Source of the DNA: Hyphomicrobiales bacterium
GTDB taxonomy: Bacteria; Pseudomonadota; Alphaproteobacteria; Rhizobiales; Rhizobiaceae
Length of the DNA: 64,000 bases
Assembly (NCBI GenBank): GCA_900471485.1
Contig: UCEU01000035.1
Coordinates: forward strand, 79,005-143,004
Direction of reading: 5' to 3'
Shown here: piece after piece, positions 51,601-60,605 of the stretch
Layout of the letters: each line of letters begins with the position of its first letter
Numbering within the stretch: position 1 is the stretch's first letter
Notes under the pieces: generated by a model
Database searches by the model: none
Told to the model about the DNA's origin: nothing
What the model saw: only the letters and a program-made list of their open reading frames with translations
Program-made: the position numbers and the translations under genes

Positions 51601-51820
51601 CGCCGTCGAAGGTGGTTCGAACGGTGACCACCGGCCGGTCGACATCGGGCAGTTCGCGCACTTCGATGCCGACATAGGCGGCGAGACCCGCCACGATCAT
51701 CAGCGTGTTGAACACCAGCGCCAGGATCGGCCGGCGCACGAACAGCGCCGTGAAGGTCTGTTTGCCGCGCGGCGTATCGTGCGAGGTGGGGTCGTGGATT
51801 TCGGTGACGTTGTTGCTCAT
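48656..51820 (-). CDS. RND multidrug efflux transporter (HAE1/AcrB-like)
   Basis: A 1054-residue inner-membrane pump. The first membrane helix is at about 30-50, followed by the periplasmic porter loop. The charge-relay helix GLVVDDAIVVLENI is at 412-425. A second half repeats the layout and ends with LLVGVMAKNGILIVEFANQLRDHGEDVRTA and a C-terminal charged tail. The start at 51820 (MSNNVTEIHDP) overlaps the upstream adaptor gene by four bases; a longer frame runs through that gene and is rejected. It needs an outer-membrane TolC-like protein, not seen here. Confidence 0.95.
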   Translation of the reverse strand: MSNNVTEIHDPTSHDTPRGKQTFTALFVRRPILALVFNTLMIVAGLAAYVGIEVRELPDVDRPVVTVRTTFDGASPQTIDQEVTKVIEGAAARVSGLKSISSSSQFGQSRVTLEFSDSVDLAVAANDVRDAIGRITDRLPDDADAPQIVKADSDSQPIMRLAVTSTTLSMDDLTLLVENEVIDRLASVDGVADVETYGDQEKVFRVDVDQSELASRGLTVADLTKALSSAALDVPAGSLKSPTQNIVVRATASLQKPEDFANVMLQDRVRLGDVATVTLGPRDGQTALRSSGVPGIGLGVIRQAQSNTLNISNGIKAAVEQLSKTLPEGTKIAITSDDAVFIQGAIHEVVLALILAAVIVTAVIYLFLRDWRATIIPAVSMPVALIGTLAAIYLVGFSINILTLLAIVLATGLVVDDAIVVLENIVRRRSEGMGPRAAAVLGTREVFFAVIATTATLAAVFIPLSFLPGQVGGLFREFGFVLAFSVGLSSIVALTLCPVLASRMLTRDMSHDDHGALGRFGDAFADAYKWGLQRCLNAPLVVIVFSVIFSGAAVMAFSMVKSELTPDEDRAMVMMRLTTPQGSSLEYTRDKMQLVEEYLQPLVDSGDIRNVFSISGQGGQANSGFMVLTLAPWDERHRTQAEIVGDINRAAFKVPALRGNVFQSNSLRIRGAGNGVQMALIGSDYDALTASAIKLVQALDATGRYDTPRLANEPTQAQVSVSIDRERASDLGIDITGLSTAIQSLLEGRSVVDVFVKGEAYPVLLTSNTRPLDDPTDLENVFLKTGDGKIVPMSVIASLEEGAVAPQLNREQQLASVAITAGLKDGMPLGNAVKEVTEIAGPLLSAGTRLMPLAEAATLEENSNGMVLTFGFAIVIIFLVLAAQFESVLSSVIIMSTVPLGLACAVFALVITGSSLNIYSQIGLVLLVGVMAKNGILIVEFANQLRDHGEDVRTAIEKACELRLRPVMMTMIATILGGVPLVFAHGAGAEARVALGWVIVGGLGFATLVTLFITPVAYLLIARFANPHAHEEARLHEEMANASQPQPRRLEAAE

Positions 51821-53004
51821 GTCGCCGGCTCCGCGCTTGCCACGCGTTCGCCGTCGGAGCGAACCGCGCCGCCTTCGCGGACGCGCTGCAGCCCCTGCGT
51901 CACGATCAGGTCGCCATCGTTGAGGTTGCCCTTGACGAGCACGAAGTCGGGATTGCGCTGCACGATGCTGACCCGGACCTTGTGCGACTTCTTGTCTTCC
52001 ACGCGCCAGACGAAGGAACCCTGCGAATCCCACTGCACCGATTGCGGATCGACCGCCGGATACTGGTTGCCCTCGAAGCGCATGCCGACGCTGAACGACA
52101 TCCCCGCCCTCAGCTCGTCCGATGCGTTGTTGATGCGCGCACGCATCCTGAGCGTACGGCTGGCCGGATCGATGCGGTTGTCGATGGATTCCACCGCGCC
52201 CGAGAACACCTGCCCGGGCCGCGCCACGGAGGTCGCCTCGACCGCCTGGCCAACCTTGACCGAATTGGCGAAGCGTTCCGGCACCCAGTAATCGACCAGG
52301 ATTTCCGTCCGGTCGTCGAGCGTCACGATCGGCGTGGACGTCGAGACGTTGTCGCCGATGTTGATCGGCATGATCCCGACGATCCCGTCGATCGGCGCCA
52401 CGATGTTACGGCGCTCGAGATTGAGGTCGGCGGCCTGCAGCTGCAGCCGCGCCCCCTGCTCGGCGATCTCGGAATCGAACACGTCCATGCGCGACACGCT
52501 GGACTTGATGTTGTGGTAGAGGCTGGATTTCTCGACGGCTGACTTCAGCGCCACTTTCGCCTGCCCCTTGGCGATCACCTGCTCCTCGCTGTCGAGCTTG
52601 GCGAGAACCTGGCCCTTCTTGACCATCTCGCCCGACTTGATGAGGATTTCACGCACGATGCCGCTCGCCTGCGGCGTGACCACGACGGAGCGGATGGCAT
52701 CGCCCGTGCCGATGGCGTTCAGCCGGTCGTTGACGACACCGGGAATGACCGCCTGCGTCACGACCAGGACGGAATTGTTGCGGCCGCCGCCGTTACCGGC
52801 GTGAGCTCCCTGTGACTGACCGCCGCCGGCCTGCCCCTCGGACCGCGCCGCGGTTTCCGTGGGCTGAACGGCCTTGCCGACGAGACTTTCGGGAACACCC
52901 GCATTGCGCAGCGTATCGGCTGCTCCGGGCGCAAGAAAAAACCAACCGGCGAAGCCGGCTGCAATAAGAACTAGACAAAGAGTGAACTGTTTCCAAAATG
53001 GCAT
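51817..53004 (-). CDS. RND periplasmic adaptor (membrane fusion protein)
   Basis: A 395-residue HlyD/MexE-type protein. The N-terminal helix (FTLCLVLIAAGFAGWFFL) anchors it in the inner membrane. A Gly/Gln-rich linker (EGQAGGGQSQGAHAGNGGGRNNS) precedes the lipoyl/barrel-sandwich part, with VVTPQASGIVREILIKSGEMVKKGQVLAKLDSEE and then the helical hairpin and beta barrel (IVAPIDGIVGIMPINIGDNVSTSTPIVTL). The start at 53004 has CGGAG seven bases upstream. It forms a two-gene operon with the transporter, with no regulator adjacent. Confidence 0.94.
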   Translation of the reverse strand: MPFWKQFTLCLVLIAAGFAGWFFLAPGAADTLRNAGVPESLVGKAVQPTETAARSEGQAGGGQSQGAHAGNGGGRNNSVLVVTQAVIPGVVNDRLNAIGTGDAIRSVVVTPQASGIVREILIKSGEMVKKGQVLAKLDSEEQVIAKGQAKVALKSAVEKSSLYHNIKSSVSRMDVFDSEIAEQGARLQLQAADLNLERRNIVAPIDGIVGIMPINIGDNVSTSTPIVTLDDRTEILVDYWVPERFANSVKVGQAVEATSVARPGQVFSGAVESIDNRIDPASRTLRMRARINNASDELRAGMSFSVGMRFEGNQYPAVDPQSVQWDSQGSFVWRVEDKKSHKVRVSIVQRNPDFVLVKGNLNDGDLIVTQGLQRVREGGAVRSDGERVASAEPAT

Positions 53005-53128
53005 GCACGTCTCCGGGAGAAACACGAGGGTGTCCAGGGTCAATCGAAAGAGGCGTTACGGGCAAATCGCCGCATATCCGCATTAATATCCCCTCTTTAC
53101 AGATTTGCGGCAAGGGAATTGCCTGCGC

Positions 53129-53171
53129 ATTACAGAATTGTAATATCATTTCGACATCACGAAATTGTAAT
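53129..53171. promoter_or_regulatory. inverted and direct repeats upstream of the efflux operon
   Basis: ATTACA-gaat-TGTAAT (53129-53144) is a 6-bp inverted repeat. Its half AATTGTAAT recurs at 53163-53171, 27 bp on. These lie 125-170 bp before the efflux operon start. Candidate regulator site; no regulator gene is nearby. Confidence 0.35.
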
Positions 53172-53369
53172 CGGCGCCGTTGATATTTGCCCGAAACACG
53201 CCCACTGCCGTTGTTTCGAACTCGACTGGAAAATTCCGCTCAACGCGGCACATAGCTTCTTTTGAATTTTTCATCGTCTCGCCTGCCGCAATTCCCGCCT
53301 GCCACAGCATTCCCTACCCCGTGCAGCGCCGCTTCGGCTCCATTCATCGTTAGCAAAAGGATGACCAGA

Positions 53370-54191
53370 ATGCCTGAGATCACGACCAAGGACGGAACGA
53401 CGATTTTCTACAACGATTGGGGCACCGGCCAGCCGATCCTGTTTTCCCACGGCTGGCCGCTGGCCGGCGATGCCTGGGAAGCGCAGATGCTGTTCTTCGG
53501 CCAGAACGGCTACCGCGTCATCGCTCATGACCGCCGCAGCCACGGCAAGTCCGCCCAGACATGGGACGGCAACGACATGGACCAGTATGCCGACGATCTG
53601 GCCGAACTGATCGAAAAGCTCGACCTCAAGAACCTGATCATGATCGGCCACTCCACCGGCGGCGGCGAAGTCGCCCACTATCTCGGCCGCCACGGCACCA
53701 CCCGCGTCGCCAAGGTGGTGCTGGTCGGCGCCGTCCCGCCGCTGATGCTGAAAACCGACGCCAACCCGGAAGGCCTGCCGCGAGACGTCTTCGACGGCAT
53801 TCGCAAGGGCACCGCGCTCGACCGCTCGCAATATTTCCGCGACCTCTCGATGCCCTTCTACGGCTTCAACCGCAACAACGCCAAGATCAACGAAGGCCTG
53901 CGCGAGACCTTCTGGCTGATGGGCATGGCCGGCGGGATCAAGGGCGCATATGACTGCATCCGCGAATTCTCCGAGGTCGACTACACCGACGACCTGCGCA
54001 AGATCGACAAGCCGACGCTGTTCATCCACGGCGACGACGACCAGATCGTCCCCATCGTCGCCGCCGCCTACAAGTCCTCCAAGATCGTAAAGGGCGCGAT
54101 CCTCAAGGTCTACGAAGGCAGCGCCCACGGCCTCGCCCAGCTGGAGCCGGAACGCTTCAACGCGGATGTGCTTGCGTTCATCAAGGGGTGA
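53370..54191 (+). CDS. alpha/beta hydrolase (non-heme chloroperoxidase-like)
   Basis: A 273-residue hydrolase of the arylesterase/chloroperoxidase group. The nucleophile S95 is in GHSTGG, the acid is D224 in HGDDDQIVP and the base is H253 in SAHGLAQ. The oxyanion region reads LFSHGWPLAGDAW near residues 24-36. The start MPEITTKDGT is at 53370 with AAAAGG nine bases upstream; the longer frame to 53262 adds a Pro/Ser-rich segment. Substrate unknown; perhydrolysis activity is common in the family. It is transcribed toward uvrD and followed by a dispersed repeat. Confidence 0.9.
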   Translation: MPEITTKDGTTIFYNDWGTGQPILFSHGWPLAGDAWEAQMLFFGQNGYRVIAHDRRSHGKSAQTWDGNDMDQYADDLAELIEKLDLKNLIMIGHSTGGGEVAHYLGRHGTTRVAKVVLVGAVPPLMLKTDANPEGLPRDVFDGIRKGTALDRSQYFRDLSMPFYGFNRNNAKINEGLRETFWLMGMAGGIKGAYDCIREFSEVDYTDDLRKIDKPTLFIHGDDDQIVPIVAAAYKSSKIVKGAILKVYEGSAHGLAQLEPERFNADVLAFIKG

Positions 54192-54200
54192 CTCCACACT

Positions 54201-54278
54201 TCACCGTCGTCCTCGGGCTTGTCCCGAGGACCTGCCAAGCCCTCGCCTTGCTCGACGTGAATGGACACGTGGGGTCGC
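54201..54278. repeat. copy 1 of a palindromic dispersed repeat
   Basis: The core is the inverted repeat CCTCGGG-cttgt-CCCGAGG (54211-54229). It is followed by CTGCCAAGCC, then GCTCGACGTGAATGGACAC. The same order recurs at 60461 and 60735. It fills most of the gap between the hydrolase and uvrD. Confidence 0.8.
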
Positions 54279-54385
54279 CGACCGCCACCAGCCCGCGCCC
54301 CGCAACACCCAACATCCCGTGGACCGGGACCAAAACCAGAACATCTTTTCTGGTCTTTCCGATCCGAATCACTACATTACGCGGC

Positions 54386-56866
54386 ATGAGCAATAGTTTC
54401 GACGATATGCCCTTCTTCGACGAGGAGCCGGGCGAAGCGCCGCGCAAGCCGCAAGCCCCCGCAGCTCCCGCACGAGGAGCCCCGACAGGTGGAGGTCTCG
54501 CCGCCCGCGCCATGGCCGCCCGTGGCGGCGCTCGGGAGCGGCCGGATTATCTCGATGGCCTCAATCCCGAGCAGACGGAAGCCGTCGAAACGCTGGAAGG
54601 CCCGGTCCTCGTGCTCGCCGGCGCCGGCACCGGCAAGACGCGCGTGCTGACCACCCGCATCGCCCATATATTGAACACCAACCGCGCCTTCCCCTCGCAG
54701 ATCCTCGCCGTGACCTTCACTAACAAGGCCGCCCGCGAGATGAAGGAGCGTATCGCCCATCTGGTCGGCGGCGCGGTCGAGGGCATGCCATGGCTCGGCA
54801 CCTTCCACTCGATCGGCGTCAAGCTGCTGCGCCGCCACGCCGAGCTCGTCAACCTGCGTTCCGATTTCACCATTCTCGACACCGACGACGTCGTGCGCCT
54901 CGTCAAGCAGCTGATCCAGGCCGAAGGCCTCGACGACAAGCGCTGGCCGGCCAAGCAGTTCGCCGGCATGATCGACACCTGGAAGAACAAGGGGCTGGGC
55001 CCCGCCGACATCCCCGAGGGCGACGCGCGTGCGTTCGCCAACGGCAAGGGTCGCGAACTCTACTTCGCCTACCAGCAGCGCCTCTCGACGCTGAACGCCT
55101 GCGATTTCGGCGACCTGTTGATGCATCCGATCGCGATCTTCCGGAAGACGCCCGATCTGCTCAAGGAATACCACCAGCGATTCCGCTATATCCTTGTCGA
55201 CGAGTATCAGGACACCAACACCGCGCAGTACATGTGGCTGCGCCTGCTTGCCCAGCGCCCCAAGGGCGAACCGCAGAATGTCTGCTGCGTCGGCGACGAC
55301 GACCAGTCGATCTATGGCTGGCGCGGCGCCGAAGTGGACAACATCCTGCGCTTCGAGAAGGATTTCCCCGGCGCCAAGGTGATCAAGCTCGAGCGCAATT
55401 ACCGCTCGACCGCCCATATCCTGGGCGCCGCAGCGCACCTGATCACGCATAATGAAGGTCGCCTCGGCAAGACGCTGTTCACCGACCGCCGTGACCCTGA
55501 TGATATCAAGGTGCAGGTCCACGCTTCCTGGGATTCGGAAGAAGAAGCCCGCGCCATCGGCGACGAGATCGAGCAGCTGCAGCGCAACCAGCACAAGCTG
55601 AACGATATCGCGATCCTCGTGCGCGCCTCCTTCCAGATGCGCGAGTTCGAAGACCGCTTCGTGACGCTCGGCCTCAACTACCGCGTCATCGGCGGCCCGC
55701 GCTTCTACGAGCGCCTCGAAATCCGCGATGCCATGGCCTATTTCCGCCTCGTCGCCCAGCCGGCCGACGACCTCGCCTTCGAGCGCATCATCAACACCCC
55801 CAAGCGCGGCCTCGGCGACACGACCGTACGCGCGCTGCACGATTATGCGCGTGCCCGCGACATCCCGATGCTGGCGGCAGCCGCCGACATGATCGAGACC
55901 GACGAGCTGAAGCCGAAGGCCCGCAAGGCGTTGTTCGACGTGATTCAATCTTTTCGCAGATGGCAGGAAAGGCTTGAAAACACATCACATACCGAGCTCG
56001 CCGAGCAGATCCTCGAAGAGTCCGGCTATACCGACATGTGGAAGGCCGACAAGACCGCCGACGCCCCCGCCCGCCTCGACAACCTGAAGGAACTCATCCG
56101 CTCGATGGAGAGCTTCGAGTCCATGCGCGGGTTCCTCGAGCACGTCTCGCTGGTCATGGACGCCGAGCAGAACGAGAATCTCGACGCCGTCTCGATCATG
56201 ACACTGCACTCGGCCAAGGGCCTCGAATTCGAGACCGTCTTCCTGCCCGGCTGGGAAGAAGGCCTCTTCCCGCATCAGCGCTCGCTCGACGAGACCGGCC
56301 GTGCCGGCCTCGAGGAAGAACGTCGCCTCGCCTATGTGGGGCTGACCCGCGCCAAGCGCCGCTGCCACATCTGGTTCGTCTCCAACCGCCGCATCCACGG
56401 CCTGTGGCAATCGACCATCCCCTCGCGCTTCCTCGACGAACTGCCCGACACCCATGTCGAGGTCGCCGAAGTCGAGCAGAGCTACGGCGGTTACGGCCGC
56501 GGCGGCTACGGCCAGTCGCGCTTCGACAAGGCCGAGCCCTTCGCCAACAGCTATTCCACCCCCGGCTGGAAGCGCGCCCAGCAGAACCGCAACGACGCCA
56601 CCCGCGACAACTGGGGCTCCCGCTCCGGCCATTCGGTCGAGCGCATCGGCTACGGCGAGGCCGGCCCCAAGGGCCGCACCATCGAAGGCGAACTTGTCGC
56701 CAAATCGACCGCCGCCCAACCCTCGAAATTCACCATCGGCGACCGCGTCTTCCACATGAAGTTCGGCAACGGCAACATCACCGCCATCGAAGGCAACAAA
56801 CTGACGATCGCCTTCGACCGCGCCGGTGAGAAGCGGGTGCTTGACGGGTTTGTCGAGGCGGTTTGA
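54386..56866 (+). CDS. uvrD: UvrD/PcrA-type DNA helicase II
   Basis: An 826-residue superfamily 1A helicase for nucleotide-excision and mismatch repair. Walker A is GAGTGKT at 79-85, motif Ia AVTFTNKAAREMKERI, motif II LVDEYQDTN, motif III GDDDQSIYGWRGAE, and motif VI YVGLTRAKRRC. The N-terminal 50 residues are Pro/Ala/Gly-rich and the C-terminal 150 hold a Gly/Tyr-rich linker plus a Tudor-like end (VFHMKFGNGNITAIEGNKLTIAFD). The start MSNSFDDMPFFDEE at 54386 is the family start; the longer frame crosses the repeat. It is convergent with the OLD-type gene. Confidence 0.95.
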   Translation: MSNSFDDMPFFDEEPGEAPRKPQAPAAPARGAPTGGGLAARAMAARGGARERPDYLDGLNPEQTEAVETLEGPVLVLAGAGTGKTRVLTTRIAHILNTNRAFPSQILAVTFTNKAAREMKERIAHLVGGAVEGMPWLGTFHSIGVKLLRRHAELVNLRSDFTILDTDDVVRLVKQLIQAEGLDDKRWPAKQFAGMIDTWKNKGLGPADIPEGDARAFANGKGRELYFAYQQRLSTLNACDFGDLLMHPIAIFRKTPDLLKEYHQRFRYILVDEYQDTNTAQYMWLRLLAQRPKGEPQNVCCVGDDDQSIYGWRGAEVDNILRFEKDFPGAKVIKLERNYRSTAHILGAAAHLITHNEGRLGKTLFTDRRDPDDIKVQVHASWDSEEEARAIGDEIEQLQRNQHKLNDIAILVRASFQMREFEDRFVTLGLNYRVIGGPRFYERLEIRDAMAYFRLVAQPADDLAFERIINTPKRGLGDTTVRALHDYARARDIPMLAAAADMIETDELKPKARKALFDVIQSFRRWQERLENTSHTELAEQILEESGYTDMWKADKTADAPARLDNLKELIRSMESFESMRGFLEHVSLVMDAEQNENLDAVSIMTLHSAKGLEFETVFLPGWEEGLFPHQRSLDETGRAGLEEERRLAYVGLTRAKRRCHIWFVSNRRIHGLWQSTIPSRFLDELPDTHVEVAEVEQSYGGYGRGGYGQSRFDKAEPFANSYSTPGWKRAQQNRNDATRDNWGSRSGHSVERIGYGEAGPKGRTIEGELVAKSTAAQPSKFTIGDRVFHMKFGNGNITAIEGNKLTIAFDRAGEKRVLDGFVEAV

Positions 56867-56875
56867 ACAACAGCA

Positions 56876-58672
56876 TCAACTCATCGCGCCACCGAACGCG
56901 GATTTTATGGCTTGAAATGTAGCGTCGAAATTAGACTTTAGCTTCTCGTCTTGTTTGATTGCAGCGGTAAACGCTTCGCAGAACTGCCGCTTCCTCTCCA
57001 TCTTCACATCGTAGAGATGGGGGAGAAGAGCGAGATCATCTCGATCGAACAATGACTTAATTCCGTCATCGATTATCGAACGCTTAAGATTTGCTACGGC
57101 ATTTTCTAACACGACCTCTGGGGATTTTTGCTCTAACCAGCCTTTAGACTGAGCGACTTTCCACACTTCAATTGGCGCAAAGCTCTCAAGACTGGGGTGA
57201 GGCTTAAAGCCGATAGCCACACTTTCCTTGGCCATCGCCGCCGTTGGTTGAAAGAACACCAAACGAGAATTTAGGGACTTTTCGGAGCTCATCTTGTTGG
57301 CAAATGCTGCCTTAGCGACTTCTCCAGCTCGATCGCGATCGACAATTCCGACACCGATAACCTTCTGCGATGAATCGCGGCTTTTCTGAAGGTGATGCCA
57401 TGCCACAACATTATCTGCTACGGCATTCGCAGATGAATATCCATCGGCGATACTTGATACAAAACGTACATCCTCGAACGAGGAAAATTTGTCTTTAGCT
57501 AAGGTCAAAATCTGTACGTCTGTGTCACCTTCAACAAACACAACCTTCTGCGATGGATCGATCACATCCCTATCGAGCTTTTTATTTAACTCTTCAATTT
57601 TCGCTTTAAGCTCTGACACATACGACAGACTTTCCTCCACGTATGGCGAAACCACACGGAGAACGCCCATCTCATCGGAAATGTCGCCTTCCACATTCGA
57701 GAGCGTCGTGGCCCCCTCTCGTTTCTGAAAGAAAAAAGTTGCCGCTTTCTCATGTTCCTCCAGCTTAAAAAACACGGGAGAGTGGGTCGACATGAATATT
57801 TGAAAATCGCGTTTCTTGGCTATCGTCAGAATTTGCTCGCGAAGTTCAAAGGCAGATATGAAATCAACGCTATTCTCCGGCTCCTCAAATCCCCAGACAT
57901 GGAAAGTCTGATAATGACCAGAGCGGGTGGATTTTAGATCGCAAAGGAACTTCATCAGGCTAGGAACGTGCCTCACCCGAATACCGTCTCCGCGTCGGTC
58001 AAGATCAATACCCTCCGACTCAAATTGAATGAGCCGGAATATTGAACGAAGGTTTTGTGGGAGCTTAGGAATGCTATTGCTCTGGAGCACTTCTCTGAGT
58101 TCTGCGGCGACGTCGCCAAGAATAAGCTCAACCTGATCCTGAAGCGACTTGGACGCAGACACCAAGTCTTCCTCGGAAACGTCAGAGAGAACATCATAGA
58201 TATCAGAAAGCAATTCTGAAAAATACTCCTTACCCTTCAGGGCTGGAATATAATGATAATCTATGTTGTTCAGGTACGTCCAAAGCTTGGATCTTCCACT
58301 AAGATTCTCCTTCTTGTTTCCTTTAAGTATAAATACAGGATCCTCAGTTATTACCTAATTCGACCTCCAACGACGCGTCCATTCTATTGCGCGAGCATTT
58401 TCAGGAAACTGATAGTTACTTGGGATTGCAAGCTGAAGATCGATGCGTATCTCAGGCGCCTTACCTTGCCCGGTTTTGGCTTGCGTAGAGAAATCTCTGC
58501 TGAAGTCGAATGCCTGGCGGAAGTCTGTTTGGTCATTAAAGAACAGATTCAAAGCACGAAGAATGTTACTTTTCCCCGTATCATTTTTGCCGATGAGAAT
58601 ACTGAGATCAGCGGGATCAATAGAGAGATCCGAAATCGATCTAAAGTTGCGTATGCGAATTTTTCCAATCAT
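56876..58672 (-). pseudogene. OLD-family ATPase/TOPRIM nuclease gene with one in-frame TAG
   Basis: A 599-codon frame is intact except for codon 106, TAG at 58355-58357 (CTA on the plus strand). Before it: the ABC-type ATPase start MIGKIRIRNFRSISD with Walker A GKNDTGKS at 28-35. After it, 47 more codons without a stop run straight into the rest. In full numbering this has Walker B HVWGFEEPEN near 259-268, the MSTHS switch at 294-298, and the TOPRIM domain with E382 (VVFVEGDTDV) and D445/D447 (GIVDRDRAG). OLD proteins are nucleases, often phage-defence or P2-type genes. Base composition is far more A/T-rich than the flanks, indicating recent acquisition. It could be a nonsense-disabled gene, a sequencing error or a suppressible stop. 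A TTG at 58213 could restart the C-terminal half. Confidence 0.85.
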
Positions 58673-58910
58673 TCCAATAGCCCGCGCAGAGAATCACAAT
58701 TCTGGGTAGACACAATTCACCATATCGAAGCGCGCGTATCCATAAAGTTTTGGATCACAACAGACTTTTCAGAAGATTCACTTTGGAATCCGCTATCGAA
58801 AGACTAACAAGCAAAGAAAATCATCCAGATGATTGACAGAACGTTGAGTTAACTTCCTCCGCTTTGGCGATGGCAATGCGGCACGGCTGGGCACCAAGCA
58901 ACACGACCCC

Positions 58911-59258
58911 TCACCCCAAGATCGGCATCGACCCCAGCCCCAATATATCGTTGAGCAGCGCCAGCCCGATCCCCGCCGCCACGATCGTGAGCCCGATCAG
59001 AAACAGCCGCCGCGAGCGGTCGTATTTGGCGGCGATCAGCGAATCCCGCGCGAGCAGATCGGCGAAGACCTTCACCTGCAGGCCGATGCCGACGACGAGC
59101 AGCAGCATCGGCACGATGTCGATCCGGCTCCAGTCGTTCGGGTTGGAGACCCAGCGGCTGATGAAGGTGAGGCAGAAGCCGAGGATGATGCCGGCGGCGG
59201 TCAGCGAGCCGTTGCGGAAGGTGGCGTCGATCTTCTCTTCCGGATCCGGCTCGGGCAT
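58911..59258 (-). CDS. small three-helix membrane protein of unknown function
   Basis: A 115-residue protein starting MPEPDPEEKIDATFRNG, with hydrophobic helices at about residues 22-38 (AGIILGFCLTFISRWVS), 50-68 (IVPMLLLVVGIGLQVKVF) and 85-105 (LFLIGLTIVAAGIGLALLN). I do not recognise the family; similar hypothetical membrane proteins are common in Rhizobiales. A TTG at 59291 is an alternative start. It lies beyond the A/T-rich island and resumes normal base composition. Confidence 0.75.
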   Translation of the reverse strand: MPEPDPEEKIDATFRNGSLTAAGIILGFCLTFISRWVSNPNDWSRIDIVPMLLLVVGIGLQVKVFADLLARDSLIAAKYDRSRRLFLIGLTIVAAGIGLALLNDILGLGSMPILG

Positions 59259-59545
59259 GGCTCTGGCTTTCGGTTGAACCTCTCCCGTCAAGCAAGGCAG
59301 AAATCGCGCGAAACGGCAAGAGCGGCCGAAGATTACAAAAGCTTCACTAAAATATCATGTTTTCGTCTTGCCAGTCCCGCCGGCCCCGGCTAGGAAAGGG
59401 CACATCTGCCGCATCCGCTCCGTGAGAGCGGCGCCGCACGTAAGCGTTAACGTCAACCAACGCGCTGATCGAACCCGAACCCGGGGTGCGAGCGGCGCGG
59501 CGTGCCTGCGTCATGAGCGTCCCGGTTCTCTACAAGGAACCAAGT

Positions 59546-60382
59546 ATGACGGCAAACACCACGCCATCCCCCACCGAAAAGCGCCACCTGATCGAACGCG
59601 TCCGCCATGAACTGAAGCGCCGCGTGCTCACCGTACGCCGCGCCGAATACGTCACGCCGCAAATGCTGCGCGTCACGCTCGAGGGCGCCGATCTCGAAGG
59701 CTTCGTCAGCCTCGGCCATGACGATCACGTCAAGATCCTCGTGCCACGCCCCGGCGAGGAGCCGGCTTTCCCGGAGATGGGCCCTGAGGGCAAGCTGCTG
59801 ATCGACCCGGAAAACCGCCCGTCGCTGCGCGACTACACGCCCCGCCGCTATGACCCCGTGGCCGGAGAACTCGATATCGACTTCGCGCTGCACGAGGCAG
59901 GCCCAGCGACCGAATGGGCGCTCAATGCCAGACCCGGCGACAAGCTCGGCCTCGGCGGCCCGCGCGGCTCCTTCGTCGTCTCCACCGATTTCGACTGGTA
60001 TGTGCTCGTCGGCGACGAAACCGCCCTTCCCGCCATCGGCCGCCGCCTCGAGGAACTGCCTGAAGGCGCCAAGGCGATCGTCGTCGCCGAAGTCGCCGGC
60101 CCCGAGGAGGAACAGGCTCTTGCCAGCAAGGCCGATCTCGCCGTCACCTGGCTGCATCGCGGCGCGGAGCCATCAGGCACCACCGACAACCTCGACAAGG
60201 CGTTGCGCGACCTCTCGCTCCCCGCCGGCGACGGCTACGTCTGGATCGCCTGCGAAACGGTCACCGCCAAGCGCCTGCGCGCCATCATCGTCGACGAGCA
60301 CCAGCACCCCAAGGCCTGGATCAAGGCCGCCGGCTACTGGAAGCGCGGCCAGGCCGATTTCCACGAAACCCACGGGGATTGA
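59546..60382 (+). CDS. siderophore-interacting protein (FAD ferric reductase)
   Basis: A 278-residue flavoprotein of the ViuB/YqjH family that reduces iron in ferric siderophores inside the cell to release it. The N-terminal FAD_binding_9 domain (LTVRRAEYVTPQMLRVTLEGADL, then the RDYTPRRYD FAD-binding motif near residue 110) is followed by the SIP domain (GSFVVSTDFDWYVLVGDETALPAIGRRLEELP; WIACETVTAKRLRAIIVDEH). The start at 59546 has AAGGA seven bases upstream. No siderophore transport gene is adjacent; iron regulation is expected but no Fur or RirA box was identified. Confidence 0.93.
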   Translation: MTANTTPSPTEKRHLIERVRHELKRRVLTVRRAEYVTPQMLRVTLEGADLEGFVSLGHDDHVKILVPRPGEEPAFPEMGPEGKLLIDPENRPSLRDYTPRRYDPVAGELDIDFALHEAGPATEWALNARPGDKLGLGGPRGSFVVSTDFDWYVLVGDETALPAIGRRLEELPEGAKAIVVAEVAGPEEEQALASKADLAVTWLHRGAEPSGTTDNLDKALRDLSLPAGDGYVWIACETVTAKRLRAIIVDEHQHPKAWIKAAGYWKRGQADFHETHGD

Positions 60383-60460
60383 GAGGCGATGGCGGCTGCG
60401 GCACTCCACCTTCGACGTCGCGGTCGCGGCTTACTACCTAGCGGCATGGCCACCCCACTC

Positions 60461-60539
60461 TAGGCGTCATAGTCGGGCTTGTCCCGGCTATCTACCAAGC
60501 CGGCCGCTTGCTGGACGTGAGTGGACACTGGGCAACACG
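60461..60539. repeat. copy 2 of a palindromic dispersed repeat
   Basis: GCGTCATAGTCGGGCTTGTC with imperfect inverted repeat AGtCGGG-cttgt-CCCGgCT (60471-60490), then TACCAAGCCGGCCGCTTGCT and GGACGTGAGTGGACACTGG. Nearly collinear with copies at 54201 and 60735. Confidence 0.8.
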
Positions 60540-60605
60540 GCGCTGCGGGTGTCCGCTGCCCCTGAACCGCCCACAGCACCGTTGAATTCCCGGCAACGTG
60601 CTTAG

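Noticed and set aside
58214..58354. A frameshift joining the two OLD fragments
   Set aside because: Both fragments and the gap are in one frame; only the TAG interrupts, so no shift is needed.
54386..58672. A Gabija-like defence pair (OLD nuclease plus UvrD helicase)
   Set aside because: The helicase is 826 residues with the C-terminal Tudor-like end of housekeeping UvrD/PcrA, is on the opposite strand, and has normal base composition, whereas GajB is shorter and follows gajA on the same strand.
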